A stretch of 64,000 nt of DNA. Origin: Citrus sinensis (Eukaryota; Streptophyta; Magnoliopsida; Sapindales; Rutaceae). Location: contig NC_068556.1 of NCBI RefSeq assembly GCF_022201045.2, positions 5,310,001 through 5,374,000 of the forward strand, in the 5' to 3' direction. The notes under the pieces were generated by a model. That model searched no databases. It worked only from the letters and a program-made list of their open reading frames with translations, and was not told the DNA's origin. Positions 1-10,560 of the stretch are shown one piece after another; position 1 is the first letter of the stretch, and each line of letters starts with the position of its first letter. The position numbers were made by a program, and so were the translations under genes.

Positions 1-119
1 AAAGAAAAAAAAAAGTCAAATTCTTAATGTCGAAAACACAAATTCAGCTTCTCGTTTTTCAAAAGCTCAACGCACTATCAATAAACAAAAAAAAAAAAAA
101 AAATGAAACGATTCATTAC
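1..119 (-). other. Intron 1 (partial) of the ABCG32-like gene
   Basis: Non-coding sequence directly after the exon 1 donor, running off the left edge. It includes an A-rich run at about 87-103 on the plus strand. Nothing else is seen. Confidence 0.6.
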
Positions 120-394
120 GCTTCGCATCTCTTTCTCATGCGATCAAAGAAGCGCTCCGGATCATCTTCAACAGCATTCACCAACCGGTCCAACACAAGC
201 CTCTGTTCCTGAACCGCCAGCTCACTCACATCGACCTCCTTAACGTCACCGACCACGTTCTTGAAAATGCCACGGCGAGCTCGAGCGTAAGTCGGCAGCC
301 GCTCAAGCGCCGCCCACCTTAACGCCTCCTCGTCCTCTACCTCGTCCCTAAACGACGACGTTCTAGAAAACACATTCTCCGCCGAGTTCCACAT
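120..394 (-). CDS. ABCG32: PDR-type ABCG transporter, exon 1 only (ABCG32-like)
   Basis: First exon of a full-size ABCG (pleiotropic drug resistance) transporter; the rest of the gene lies left of the window. The 91 complete codons begin MWNSAENVFSRTSSFRDE and contain EEALRWAALERLPTY, the conserved N-terminal PDR signature, followed by EQRLVLDRLVNAVEDDPERF. This start matches my memory of Arabidopsis ABCG32/PEC1, a plasma-membrane exporter of cutin precursors. The exon ends at 120 in phase 2 (GAAGC) with donor GTAATG at 119-114; the apparent stop after Ala-92 is in the intron. No ATP-binding or membrane domain is visible here, so transport function is inferred from family. The subfamily (PDR) is secure; the assignment to ABCG32 is less so. 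Confidence 0.82.
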
Positions 395-1182
395 CCGATC
401 TAATTAATTATCACAAAACAAAGCCACAGAGAAAAGAGAGAGAGAGAGAGAGAAAGAAGCTGTAATGATGTTATTTAAAAGTAAGATCACATGTAATGTG
501 AGCTACTAGTGCTGCTACTGCTGCTGCCAGTGCAATATCTACTTGTATTCAAGCATGGTAGTTGGGCTCTTCATTAATGGTGCCTCATTTTTTCTCTCTC
601 TCTCTCTCTCTACAAGTCTTTGGTTGTTTATCAAATTAATTTACATATATTTCTTTCTAATTCTTTATGGAAAAAAGTATGTCTTAGCTTTCTTTCATTT
701 CCTGTTACCCGCAGTTTGTTTCTCTTTTTCTCTCGATGAAATTTCTCTATTTCTTGTTTCCGTAAAAGTTTGTCGTTGTTATGATACTTTGCGGAGAAGC
801 CTCATTAATGGCCGCGGGAAAGACAAAATCTGGAGGGTTTTCAATCATACACGCGCTGGACATAGAGGCGATGACACACGCCACTATTATTTGACACGTT
901 AGGGTGATCTACACGTGTTAGGAAGCATAAGGGTCGTAGCGAGTGGGAGTAGGGTTTGTATGGAGTTTTTTTTTTTTTGGTTTTTTGAGTAGTGGGAGGA
1001 TTTGAATTAAACGGTTGGGAAAATTACCAAAACCAAAACGAGGTGGATTTATATTTTGGTGTTTTTTTTTCTGTTTTATTATTAAATTACGGCAGGGTGA
1101 TTGGGACTTAGAAAACGGCGGATGATGACTGATGCGTGGTGAGAAGAGAAGAGTCATGGACTCTTAATTTATGTTTCTCTTA
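395..1182 (-). promoter_or_regulatory. 5' UTR and upstream region of the ABCG32-like gene
   Basis: This stretch lies upstream of the ABCG32-like start codon. It holds a (GA)n run at about 433-453 (CT-rich in the transcript sense, typical of plant leaders) and a (TC)n run at about 593-612. The plus-strand ORF at 543-902 has low-complexity composition and no family resemblance. No TATA box was assigned with confidence. Confidence 0.45.
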
Positions 1183-1519
1183 CTTTATGTTTTGGTTCGA
1201 GAAAATATAAGGGAAATTTATAAAAATAGTCATAAATATTTTGTTATTTTTACAATTAATTCTTTTAATTTTTTTCTATCAACATTAGTCAAACACAAGT
1301 CTTTCTCCCTAAATTACCCTTTTTTATTAACTAAAAGTAACAATCTTTCTCCCATATCGTCAAACCAAACGCAGCTTAATCATCAACCAACGTCGACGGC
1401 AAAAGACAACAGTAAAGGTAAAATCCGATCATAATTTATCCGAATCCAACACTAATCGGTATCACTTAGTGGTATGAGTTATTTTCTGAACTTGTTGAAC
1501 TGAGTCGTGGGTGAATCTG

Positions 1520-1684
1520 GCGACAGGGTGCCTGTCGCACCAAGAGTTAGTGCGATAGGCACATGTCGCACCAAGAGTTAGTGCGATAGGCACCTGTCGC
1601 ACCAAGAGTTAGTGCGATAGGCACCTGTCGCACCAAGCTTCGGGCGGCAGGCACCTGTCGCACCAAGCTTCGGGCGACAGGCAT
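1520..1684. repeat. Subterminal tandem array of hairpin-forming 30/31-bp units
   Basis: The motif TGTCGCACCAAG recurs with starts at about 1533, 1564, 1595, 1626 and 1656, giving units of 31, 31, 31 and 30 bp. Each unit is itself an inverted repeat: CTGTCGCAC, a short loop, then GTGCGATAG or GGGCGACAG. The array lies just before the transposase ATG at 1699. The complementary motif GGTGCGACAG recurs near the opposite end of the element at about 10460-10469, so these may be transposase binding sites. Confidence 0.85.
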
Positions 1685-1698
1685 TAGAGGATGGCCGT

Positions 1699-4268
1699 AT
1701 GGAGTATGTGAATGGTAAAAATCGAGCTTTTTTGGTTGGGAAAAATTGTCTGTTTGATCAGTTATTGGCAAGAGTATACGAAGTGTTACAAATAAACCCT
1801 AATGAATATAGTATTACAATGAAAATCACTTTGAGGTCTAGTAACACATTATATCGTATATGTGCACTGCCCATGGATATATTTGATGATGAAATGGTGA
1901 GGGTTGTGTTGCATATGGCATCCGACGTAGCCAATTTTGGATGCATTCCTATATTCGTGACCACATCACCTCGAGTTTCGAGCGAAGGTATTGAGCCACA
2001 TGTCGATACAGAAACTTCGTTTAGAACAAATATGTCTGGCCCCGATAATGATGAAGAGGTGTTGCCAAGGACAATATCGCTGCAGCAATATTACTCTCCA
2101 ATCCACGACAATTATGACAACATTGATGATAACGGCGTTACGTTAGAGTATGTTGGAGCAACGGTATTTCCAATAACGACGTCGTTGGAGCAACGGTATT
2201 CTCCGTATCACAACAATGATTTTCGGGACAATGATGATTTTCATCACGAGACAGAGGGGGATAATGTTTGTGCAGAACCTTCTAATAATACGAGGGGCAC
2301 TCATTTCAATAATGATGGTGATGATGGAGGAGCCGGTCTTTCGAATGTTCCGTCGTTTCAGCACGACGATGAGTGTGAAAATAATACTCCTGTGAATAAC
2401 AGAGGCAATAGACCTAGTCCTTCTATGGTGCGATCGAGAAGGCGAATTGACGCCCTTACAAGTCTTGCTCCAACTTTGCCTTCGAACATGGTTGCTCCAA
2501 GCTTTGTTAGCAGTTGTGATTCAGATGATATCAGTGTGGGTAAGCTATTTGCTGAGAAGAATGAGTTTATATTACAACTACGCAAGGTTGCCTTTAGAGA
2601 TAAGTTTGATTTCAATATTGCACGGTCTACTACGACACGTTTCGAGGCTCACTGTTGTTCAGAATCATGTAAATGGCGTATTCGAGCAACTAGATGTTCG
2701 AACGAGCAAAATGTTCCTTGGGTGGTGAAGAGAATTGACAATGTACACACTTGTCATAATGAGGTATTGGTTGATGGACGTCATCAAGTAAGGAGCCGGA
2801 TTGTCGGTCATATTATCGCAGAAAAATATATTCAAGACAAGAGGATTTATACTCCGAATGACATAAGAGCAGATATGCAACAGGAATACGGTGTTCAGTT
2901 AACATACCAGCAGGCATATCGGGCGAGAGAAGTTGGTCTTGAAATAGTTCGAGGCAACCCTGCAGAGTCATACAACTTGCTCCCTAAATACTCTCACGTA
3001 CTAACTACAGCTAATGAGGGTACAGTCACTCACCTCGAGCAGGATGGAGATGGTAATTTCTTGTACTATTTTATATCACTCGGATCTTCCATCAAGGGTT
3101 TTATGCAGTACATTCGGCCTGTCATTGCTGTAGATGGTACTCATCTGAAGGGACTATATCGTGGAAGCATGTTCGTGGCAACATGTCTTGATGGTAACAA
3201 TCAATTGTATCCGTTAGCCATTGGGATCATGGATTCAGAAAACAATGATGCTTGGGAATGGTTTATGATGAAGTTACACAGAGTGATTGGCGATAGACCT
3301 GAATTGGTAATTATCTCTGATCGATGCACTGCCATAAGGAAAGCCATTCTTAAAGATTTCACAATGCAACCCATGGCGTTTGTTTTTACCACGTCAAAGG
3401 TAACATTAAGTCTCAGTTTAGAATGTCTAAAGCTCTTTGGGATCAATTTGAGCCTGCCTTTATTAATGCAGCAAAAGCATATGGCCACGAGGAATTTAAG
3501 AGACAACTTGAAGGGTTGTGGATGATCCACTCGGGTGCGGCTGATTACCTAGAAAATAATGTCGGTACGTGCAATTGGGCAAGGTCTCAGTTTGAAGGTA
3601 GGAGGTACAGCATACTTACCACCAACATCGCGGAGAGTGTTAATTCTTTCATGCGGGAACCTCAAAAATTTCCTGTTACTCATCTTATTGATCACTTTAG
3701 GAAAACAATGCAGCAATGGTTCTATGATAGAAAAATTGTGGCTGAATCAATGACTACTCGGCTAACAACATGGGCGGATGAAATAGTCACTGAGAGGAGA
3801 ACTATAGCTGAAAGAATGATAGTTCGGCCGGTGTCTCCGCATCGATTTCAAGTGGTAGGCGGTGGGCTTAAGGAAGGTTTGGTTGACTTGCAACAGAGAA
3901 CTTGCACATGCAGAGTGTTTCAGCTTGATCAGCTTGTATGTGCTCATGCAATTGCGGCGTGTCTAACACACCGGGTGGATTTTATTAACCTATGCTCGGA
4001 CTTTTACACTACAGAATCGTTGGCGATGGCTTATGCACAACCAGTAGAGCCAGTTGGTGATGTGGCTGATTGGGAAATTCCAGATGAAATTCAGGAGATG
4101 CAAGTATACCCACCAGTTGAGGCACCACCACCTGGCCGTCGTAAAGAGCTCATAATACCCTCGGCTGGCGAGGACGTTAACAGGCGGACTGTAAGATGCG
4201 GGCGGTGTCATGAACTAGGCCATAATCGTAAGCGATGTAAGAATCCCATTGCGTCGACTCGAAGTTAG
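1699..4268 (+). pseudogene. MuDR-type transposase with one frameshift
   Basis: Two overlapping frames together give a MULE transposase of about 856 residues. Frame one (1699-3354) has an N-terminal PB1-like segment, an acidic low-complexity stretch, the MuDR DNA-binding domain at about residues 277-345 (CCSESCKWRIRA), and the catalytic domain with VIAVDGTHLKG (first Asp) and IISDRC (second Asp). The frame breaks at about 3355-3356, where one base is missing; from 3357 the other frame continues with the conserved HGVCFYHVKGN block, NIAESVNSFM (catalytic Glu), a SWIM zinc finger (CTCRVFQLDQLVCAHAIA) and a CCHC knuckle (CGRCHELGHNRKRC). All three acidic catalytic residues are present, so the frameshift is the only obvious lesion. 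The out-of-frame tail to 3525 is not real protein. Confidence 0.88.
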
Positions 4269-4919
4269 TTGTTATTGTGTTTTGTGTATTGTACACTTAT
4301 ATGTCATAAAAATTTCTTTTATTTTAAAATATTAAAATGTTAGCATTAAAATTATATAAACTTAAGTGCGCAAATAAAAAAAAAATTCAAGTTTAAAAAT
4401 TCAAATTACTACAACGGTTTACAATACAATATCGTCATTAAATATGTCAACCACAATCTTCTTTCTAAAGTACTCGACATGACTAGGGTTAAACTCCAAT
4501 CCAAGCCCGAGCATTAAATACATCGTAACCATCAATACAAAAACACCGCAATCGCCAGTTCCGGGCTCCTGTTGTGGCGCGCTCCTAATTGCGATAACTT
4601 TCCAGGGGTCGGCACTCCGCAACTCAGGTCGGATGTTGTAGAATCCAATATATTCCAACCATCGAGGGAAGATAACTTCAAGTGGCTTGAATTTCAACCT
4701 GTATCTTTTGTCGTCGCGGCATGTGAGTAATGAGTCATAAATCCAGACTTTATTTTTCTGAAAGTCCATTCGTGCCAGTACCCAATGCTCGCCGTCCAAG
4801 TTAACAGGGATGAGTAACTGCATATAAAAATTCAAAAACATGTTCGTTATATATGAAATTGAAAAACAACTAAGAAAAATCGACAACTTGTATATAAAAT
4901 GCAATAAAATACATACCAT

Positions 4920-4980
4920 TGTTGTGCAAATTTTAATATACTCGCAAGCGCACGAATCTATTGTAGTATAGACTAATGGT
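4920..4980 (-). repeat. Truncated 3' LTR (terminal 61 bp)
   Basis: This copy of the LTR end is joined straight to gag sequence at 4980/4981. The right-hand five bases ACCAT at 4915-4919 are the target duplication. Confidence 0.88.
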
Positions 4981-6040
4981 AAGACCATGAAAAATTGGGG
5001 TGGTCTCTCCATCCAGGGTTATATGTGTTGAAGTATGGGTTGTAATTTAATGGCTTTCTCATTACACCTATGGCATTGACTTGATCTGAGTATAAGTCAT
5101 GGTCATGTGGTTCTGTTGATTTAGCAGTCGATAACGATGCTATTTGTCGAGCAAGACCTTCAACCATCTCTTTGACTTCTTTAATTCCCGAAGTTGATTC
5201 GCCAATTTGAACCTCATTCACTCCTTTAATTCTTCTAGTATTCCTGAGTGATCGACTCCGTTGTTGGGAATTATCCGCTTGTCGCTGGAAGAATTCTCAA
5301 ATCTCTGATGCACTTTTTGACATTAGCTCTCCTCCACTTGTTGCCATTAGTCATTCTTGCACATTCGGCAGTAATCCCTCCAAAAAGTATTGACATTGGT
5401 GCCATTTCTCGTACCCATGATGTGGACACTTCAAGAGTAGCCCATTGAATCGCTCCCATGTTTCGAAAAATTGCTCGTCCTCTCTCTGGGTAAACTCCGA
5501 GATTTCCCTGCGAATAGCATTGGTTTTATGCACTGGGAAATATTTATTCAAAAATTTAGTTACCATTTGTTCCCATGATGAAATGCTATTGGCAGGCAAT
5601 GTATTAAGCCATGAACGAGCTCTATCCTTTAAAGAAAATGTGAATAATCTGAGTTTAACATCATCGTCTGAAAAATTTTCATATTTAAAAGTTTGACAAA
5701 TGGCATGAAATCCATTCAGATGATTATATGGGTCCTCATTTTCTAGGCCATAAAATGTGGGGAGACAATTTAGCACACTAGGTTTTAATTCAAAGCTCCT
5801 AGCAGCTACATTTGGGTATCTTATACATTATGTGCTCAAATTTGCTAAAGGACTGAAATAATCCTTAAATGGCCTCTCCTGTGGTGCTTGTAAATCCATT
5901 CCAAATTTATTTTTAATGTGCCTGTGTGTGCGAAGTGTTTTTTCTAATTCAAGGTCTATAGGTTCAAGATTATGTAATAATGACCTACGACCATGCATGC
6001 AAAATAAATAAAATAAAAATAAAAATAAAGATGGGAACAA
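4981..6040 (-). pseudogene. Retrotransposon gag remnant with three stop codons
   Basis: One reading frame runs from 6040 to about 4981 but has stops at 5828-5830 (TAA), 5351-5353 (TGA) and about 5297-5299 (TGA). The conserved Ty3-type gag core lies at 5351-5776 (FSLKDRARSWLNTLP, WEQMVTKFLNKYFP, FETWERFNGLLLKCPHHG). The C-terminal part has NTYNPGWRDHPNFSW, typical of this group. The TGA at 5297 sits where relatives usually have Trp. The frame ends abruptly at the 3' LTR fragment, marking the deletion junction. Confidence 0.8.
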
Positions 6041-6351
6041 AACAAATAAAAATAAAGAAGAGTGAGAAATTACGATACTAACTTTATTGCGCTATTAAAA
6101 CCTTTCTATAAAAATACACAAAAATAAATACGTGAAATAAATTAACTAAAAATAAATTAATAAGATAAACAAAAAAAATTCAAAGAAAAATAAATTGAAA
6201 ATTAAATTACATAATTTTAAAGAAGAGAAAAAGAAAAGAAATACTAACCTTTAAATGTAGATTCATTTTTTTTAATAATAAAAAAATACAAGAAAACAAA
6301 TAAAAAAAAACTATTCACAAAAATTAATTCTATAAATTAAAATTACTTACC

Positions 6352-6369
6352 TCCCCGGCAATGGCGCCA
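6352..6369 (-). promoter_or_regulatory. Primer binding site, tRNA-Asp type
   Basis: In element orientation TGGCGCCATTGCCGGGGA lies six bases after the LTR end. It differs by one base from the site I recall for Athila/Tat-group elements primed by tRNA-Asp. It would prime minus-strand DNA synthesis. Confidence 0.8.
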
Positions 6370-6375
6370 AAAACT

Positions 6376-7743
6376 TGTTGTGCAAATTTTAATGTACTCG
6401 CAAGCGCACGAATCTATTGTAGTATAGACTAATGGTGACGAGTGTCGATCCCACGAGGAGGTGGATTTTAATTATATATAGAATTAATTTTGTAAATGGG
6501 TGGTTGGATTTGTGGTGGAAATGATTTGGAATATGCTAAAACTTAAATTAAAATGGCGAGAATAAATTCTAAAATTGGTATTGAAATGGCGAGAATAAAT
6601 TAAAGAGAATTATATTGAAATGACGTACTTGGGTATCTGGATCCGTATCAACATGCATCATGGGCTAAATATTCCTTATTAATGCCAATTAAATCATGAG
6701 GGGGGAATCCACACCTCATGAACCGCGCTCTAATCAATATGGTGCTAAGGGCTTATCGTGCCAAATAATAATAACCTTGTACTAGAGGGCCGGTGAAACC
6801 AAGGCGGTACTAGACAAGATTAGTATTATTTGTCGACGAGAAGTCAAAACATCCACAAAAACTAGAGGGGGAGAGAAAATAAATTTACCAAATTAAGCCC
6901 ATGACACATGTTGAGACTTCACTTTCAACCCAAGCTTGAAAGAAAATTAGCCACTCATAATTGAACTAGGGGCAAAATGGAAATTTATTAAAATACGAAG
7001 AAAATATAAGATGGAGAAGGAATTACAGAAAATGGATCCCAAAAATGGATTCAGAGATATCAAATTAGGGGGGAGGGGCCCCCTTTTTATAGATACATGG
7101 AGTAAATCATGGCCATCGGATTAAAAACAGTTTGGACGCTCAGGATTGCGCCACGTCATCAGTCAACAGTCCACGGTTTGACCACGCGGATGAACAATAA
7201 CACGATTTGACCCGACTTTGAACAGTAACGCGGTTTGACCCGGATGAATGGTAACGCGGTTTGGTTGAAAATAATCCTGTGTGATGCATGCACCGTATGC
7301 GAGATTTTTCGTCCACTGATATGCTGCCACGTCACCATCAACAGTATATAAGAATTTTAGTCCAACAGGATCGTGACACCTCATCAGTCAATGCCACGTC
7401 ATCGGTCCGTCTATGTGAACAGTGTCGTGAACAGTAACGTATACAGTACCGTACACGTGAATAGTACTGTACATGTGAACAGTGCCATTTTTCCTTTTAT
7501 GCTCCTCCTATGGTTTTCGACCGTCCTGAGTTCAAAAGTGATGTCCGTTTTGCCATCTGATTTCTCGTTTATTGTGAAATGACTATGATGCCCCTAAAAT
7601 ACATAAAATACTTAATTAAAATAAAACACATGTAATTAAATCACAAGAAGGTTAAATACATAAAAGTAAGGGTTGTTAGTAAGACTTGAAATGTAAAATG
7701 ACGGTTTTCTCCTTTATAAATATGCATTTTCTAACACTCAACA
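6376..7743 (-). repeat. 5' LTR (1368 bp)
   Basis: In element orientation it begins TGTTGAGTGTTAGAAAATGC and ends TTTGCACAACA. Its last 61 bp (6376-6436) match the 3' LTR remnant at 4920-4980 at all but one position that I can see (ATGTACTCG versus ATATACTCG). Inside, 7160-7260 and 7400-7480 hold short reiterations of the GTGAACAGT and GCGGTTTGACCC type. Confidence 0.88.
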
Positions 7744-10454
7744 ACCATATCGACATCCGTCATTGATTTGGACATTGTGTGCTGTCGCCCACAAAGATAA
7801 CTATTCATGCGGTCGTCGAATACTAATAAATCGACCGCACAATCCCCGTTGTTTCATAACTGATTCAAGAACACCTAGTACATAGATAACCAAGAAATGC
7901 ATAAATTAACAAAACTTAAAGGCAATAATTAAAAAAAATAAATAAATAGTATTTATAAGTTTTGTCGGCACGTTACCCAAAAAAATGTGTCAATATGTGT
8001 GACACGTTGGAGTAAGGCATTTGGATACTGCCGTTGTTTCTCACTAATCAAGCGGAGATACTCGTGAATATGCTGTTGAGAAACAGAAATATAACGATTA
8101 AAAAGAAAATTTTTGGTGAAACAAAGCCACAACAGTATACATAACTTCGAAAATAAAAATACCTCATCGCCTAGCCATCCCATCGAAGCTGTACCCAAAA
8201 TTATTTCAAAGAATGACCGCGGGTGCTGGACTCTCAGGCGGACTCTGCTATCACCAGTGAACCATCGATCAAACTCAGCAAACAAACTAGAGTCCTCCAA
8301 TCCTCTAAGTGGATTTACATCCACACTCGTACTCATGTCAATCGCATGCTCCATGATTTGGGGTCGAGGTAAAGGCCGGACGTGCTGTCCTCGCCTGACC
8401 GGAGGAATCATGTAAGGACTGTTATAAACATACGACGGTATGTACGCGCGGCCGAACTTACTAACGCCCGGAGGCACCTCAGTGAACACCTGCACGCTCT
8501 CCCCACTAACATCCCCATAGAAACTATACAATGACGTGGGCGTAGACAAATTTTCATTGCTCACGTCAGTATACACTCCATAGTCATCCGGGGCCTGTCT
8601 ATTCGCTAAGAAGAACATATTAAACAACTATTAAATTAAAAGTTAAACGAACATAATTATTAAATTTAAATTTGCTCACCGCATACGAGCGTGCAGGGGG
8701 AGAATCCTTATTTGGACGTTTAGAAAATGTTTCGATGAAGCCAACAACGGTTTCTTTAAAATCTTTTAATTCTGACTTTATTTCATACACGTTACGATCA
8801 ATCTTATCCAGCCGTCGTTGTATGTAATCATTAAACTGCTTTGTCCTCGACTATTACAAAAGAAAAAAATAAAACTTTAGAATAACAATAAATAATTAAT
8901 AATTTATAAAGAAAAAATATCGTGTATTATTTATAACCTCAGAATCCCGTGCGTCATCAGAGTTGTCTGTTTGATGCTGGTGGTCATCAACAGCCACCTC
9001 ATCCTCAGAAGTGTCATGACGCTGCTCTGGTATTGGGTTTGGTATGTCGTCATGATCGTCATACTCGTCTGATTGCCTTGTAACCAACGGCATCGCGTTG
9101 ATTGAGGATTGGTGATGTATAAAGTATCATTTAAAATTAGTAAATGAAAAGTCAAATATTTCGATTAAAAAATTTTTAGTACTTAGAATATACCGACCTT
9201 ATGAACCCAGTCTGGAATGCTTGGCACGTAATCCTTCACAGAGAGCCAATATTTTCTGCTACTCTCCTTTGAATTTGGCTCAAGAGTTTGTAAAACGTCC
9301 TCCTGCCATAAATTCAATTGAGTAAGTATACATAACTTAAATTTAGTAAAGTTAAAAAAATAAGTAATACATATTACTTACAAGACGAGATTCGTCGTTG
9401 AAGAACGAATAAACCTCCACAAAGTTGATTCTCGAAGACGCCATGGGCTTCCATTGCAGAATGCGGGGAATCTTATTCTTCGTTTTGACGACCCATGTTG
9501 ATGGCAACCCTCCGATTGCTTCGTAAATCCAAGCCTACAACAACCAAAGTGAAAAATAAAATAAAACAACTATCAAATATTTAATATTATAAAACTTATT
9601 AATATCGCAGAAAAAAAACGCACCTAAACCACAGACGTAAAGCCGTAAAGATTGTATTTTTCAATATTATGATCTGGATTTTTCAACCGAGTCTTCTTAA
9701 ATTTCTCATCTTTCTCGAACAGTGCATTGTCAAGACTCTCGTAAATCATTTCCCACGACAATAGACCCCATGGACGCTTTTGGAAGTACTGTATATCATC
9801 AACTTGGTCAAGCCAATCGAAATTGACTTGACAGTGATTTTTTCTTGCATTTAGTACTCTGTCCGCAAAATAAAACAGCGCAATCTTTAATGCGTCCATA
9901 TCGTCCATTTCCTCGAATTTCAACTCCTTAAATATTGCATCGAATTGCTTCACATTAATCTTACGATGCACACCACCAAAATACGTATTCCGTAGCCTCT
10001 ACTCCATTTCATCATTTTTTTTATTGGTATCAACACCAAATGAAAGTCCAGTAACCAAGCACCATTCGACAATTGACAAGCGAATCAAATGCTTACCAAT
10101 TTGAAACCATAACTGATCTTCACGACTATCTTCTTCATGGGCCACTTGCCGCAGTAAAAGATTGTGCAAAATCACCCCACTAAATGGAAAACTTCGACAC
10201 TCCAAGAAATGCCCAAATATATCCTTTTTGAACATGAATAACTGCCGCTTCGTTAATTTTTCCTCGATGGCTTTTACGACCGAAGATAACATACACATGC
10301 TCGAAATTCGACCAAGAAAGTGATCGGCATAACGAAAATACATCTTGCCTACTTCGATATCCGGTGATTATGATTTCGCCATGTATCTGTAATATTTATA
10401 AAATTATTACATTACATTTACAGAAAAAAAAAATTGACTCATAAAAAAAATACT

Positions 10455-10560
10455 AATTTTTGGTGCGACAGCGGGCCACGCATGGCCGCGCATTGCTGCC
10501 CAGCGATGGGCGCGCGCGCGCGCCCTGCCCCCCTCCCTCCCGACCCCCAAAATTAAGCGC
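10455..10560. repeat. GC-rich subterminal patch of the MULE
   Basis: In otherwise AT-rich DNA this stretch is strikingly GC-rich, with GGTGCGACAGCGGGCC, GGCCGCGC and an alternating GCGCGCGCGCGC run. The GGTGCGACAG motif is the complement of the repeated hairpin motif at 1520-1684, so the two ends of the element share a subterminal signal. Confidence 0.6.

Larger units (their letters stand above)
4920..7743 (-). mobile_element. Internally deleted Ty3-type LTR retrotransposon nested in the MULE
   Basis: The element is read on the minus strand and is flanked by the 5-bp direct repeat ACCAT (plus strand) at 4915-4919 and 7744-7748. Its outer ends are TGTTG and CAACA. It has a full 5' LTR (6376-7743), a tRNA-Asp-type primer site, a decayed gag and then, directly, the last 61 bp of the 3' LTR (4920-4980). 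All of pol and most of the 3' LTR are missing. The gag type and primer site suggest the Athila/Tat group. It cannot be autonomous. Confidence 0.9.
4419..10382 (-). pseudogene. DUF1985/Ulp1-like (C48) protease gene of the MULE, decayed and split
   Basis: Nine exons can be drawn: 9624-10382, 9382-9534, 9198-9302, about 8938-9100, 8680-8850, 8163-8594, 7977-8072, 7746-7874 and 4419-4817. The first encodes a DUF1985 domain (LECRSFPFSGVILHNLL, VEWCLVTGLSFG). Middle exons are hydrophilic linker. The last is the Ulp1 catalytic domain, with GEHWVLA (His), WIYDSL (Asp) and PQQEPGTGDCGVFV (Gln and Cys), so the protease triad is intact. In-frame stops occur five codons after the first ATG, at 9999-10001, at 9624-9626 and near 7855; three look like CAG to TAG or TGG to TGA. 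Exon 4 lacks a clear acceptor. The retrotransposon at 4920-7743 sits in the last intron. Ulp1 proteins remove SUMO-like modifiers; the role in MULEs is unknown. Confidence 0.82.

Noticed and set aside
543..902. 119-residue plus-strand ORF upstream of ABCG32-like
   Set aside because: Low-complexity hydrophobic composition, overlaps a TC microsatellite and a probable promoter, and no family resemblance.
2143..2880. Minus-strand ORFs opposite the first MULE transposase
   Set aside because: They are shadows of a strongly supported coding frame on the plus strand.
3423..3525. Tail of the first transposase ORF and the ATG of the second ORF as a separate protein start
   Set aside because: The second frame continues conserved transposase sequence from 3357, so the ATG at 3423 is internal and the tail is out of frame.
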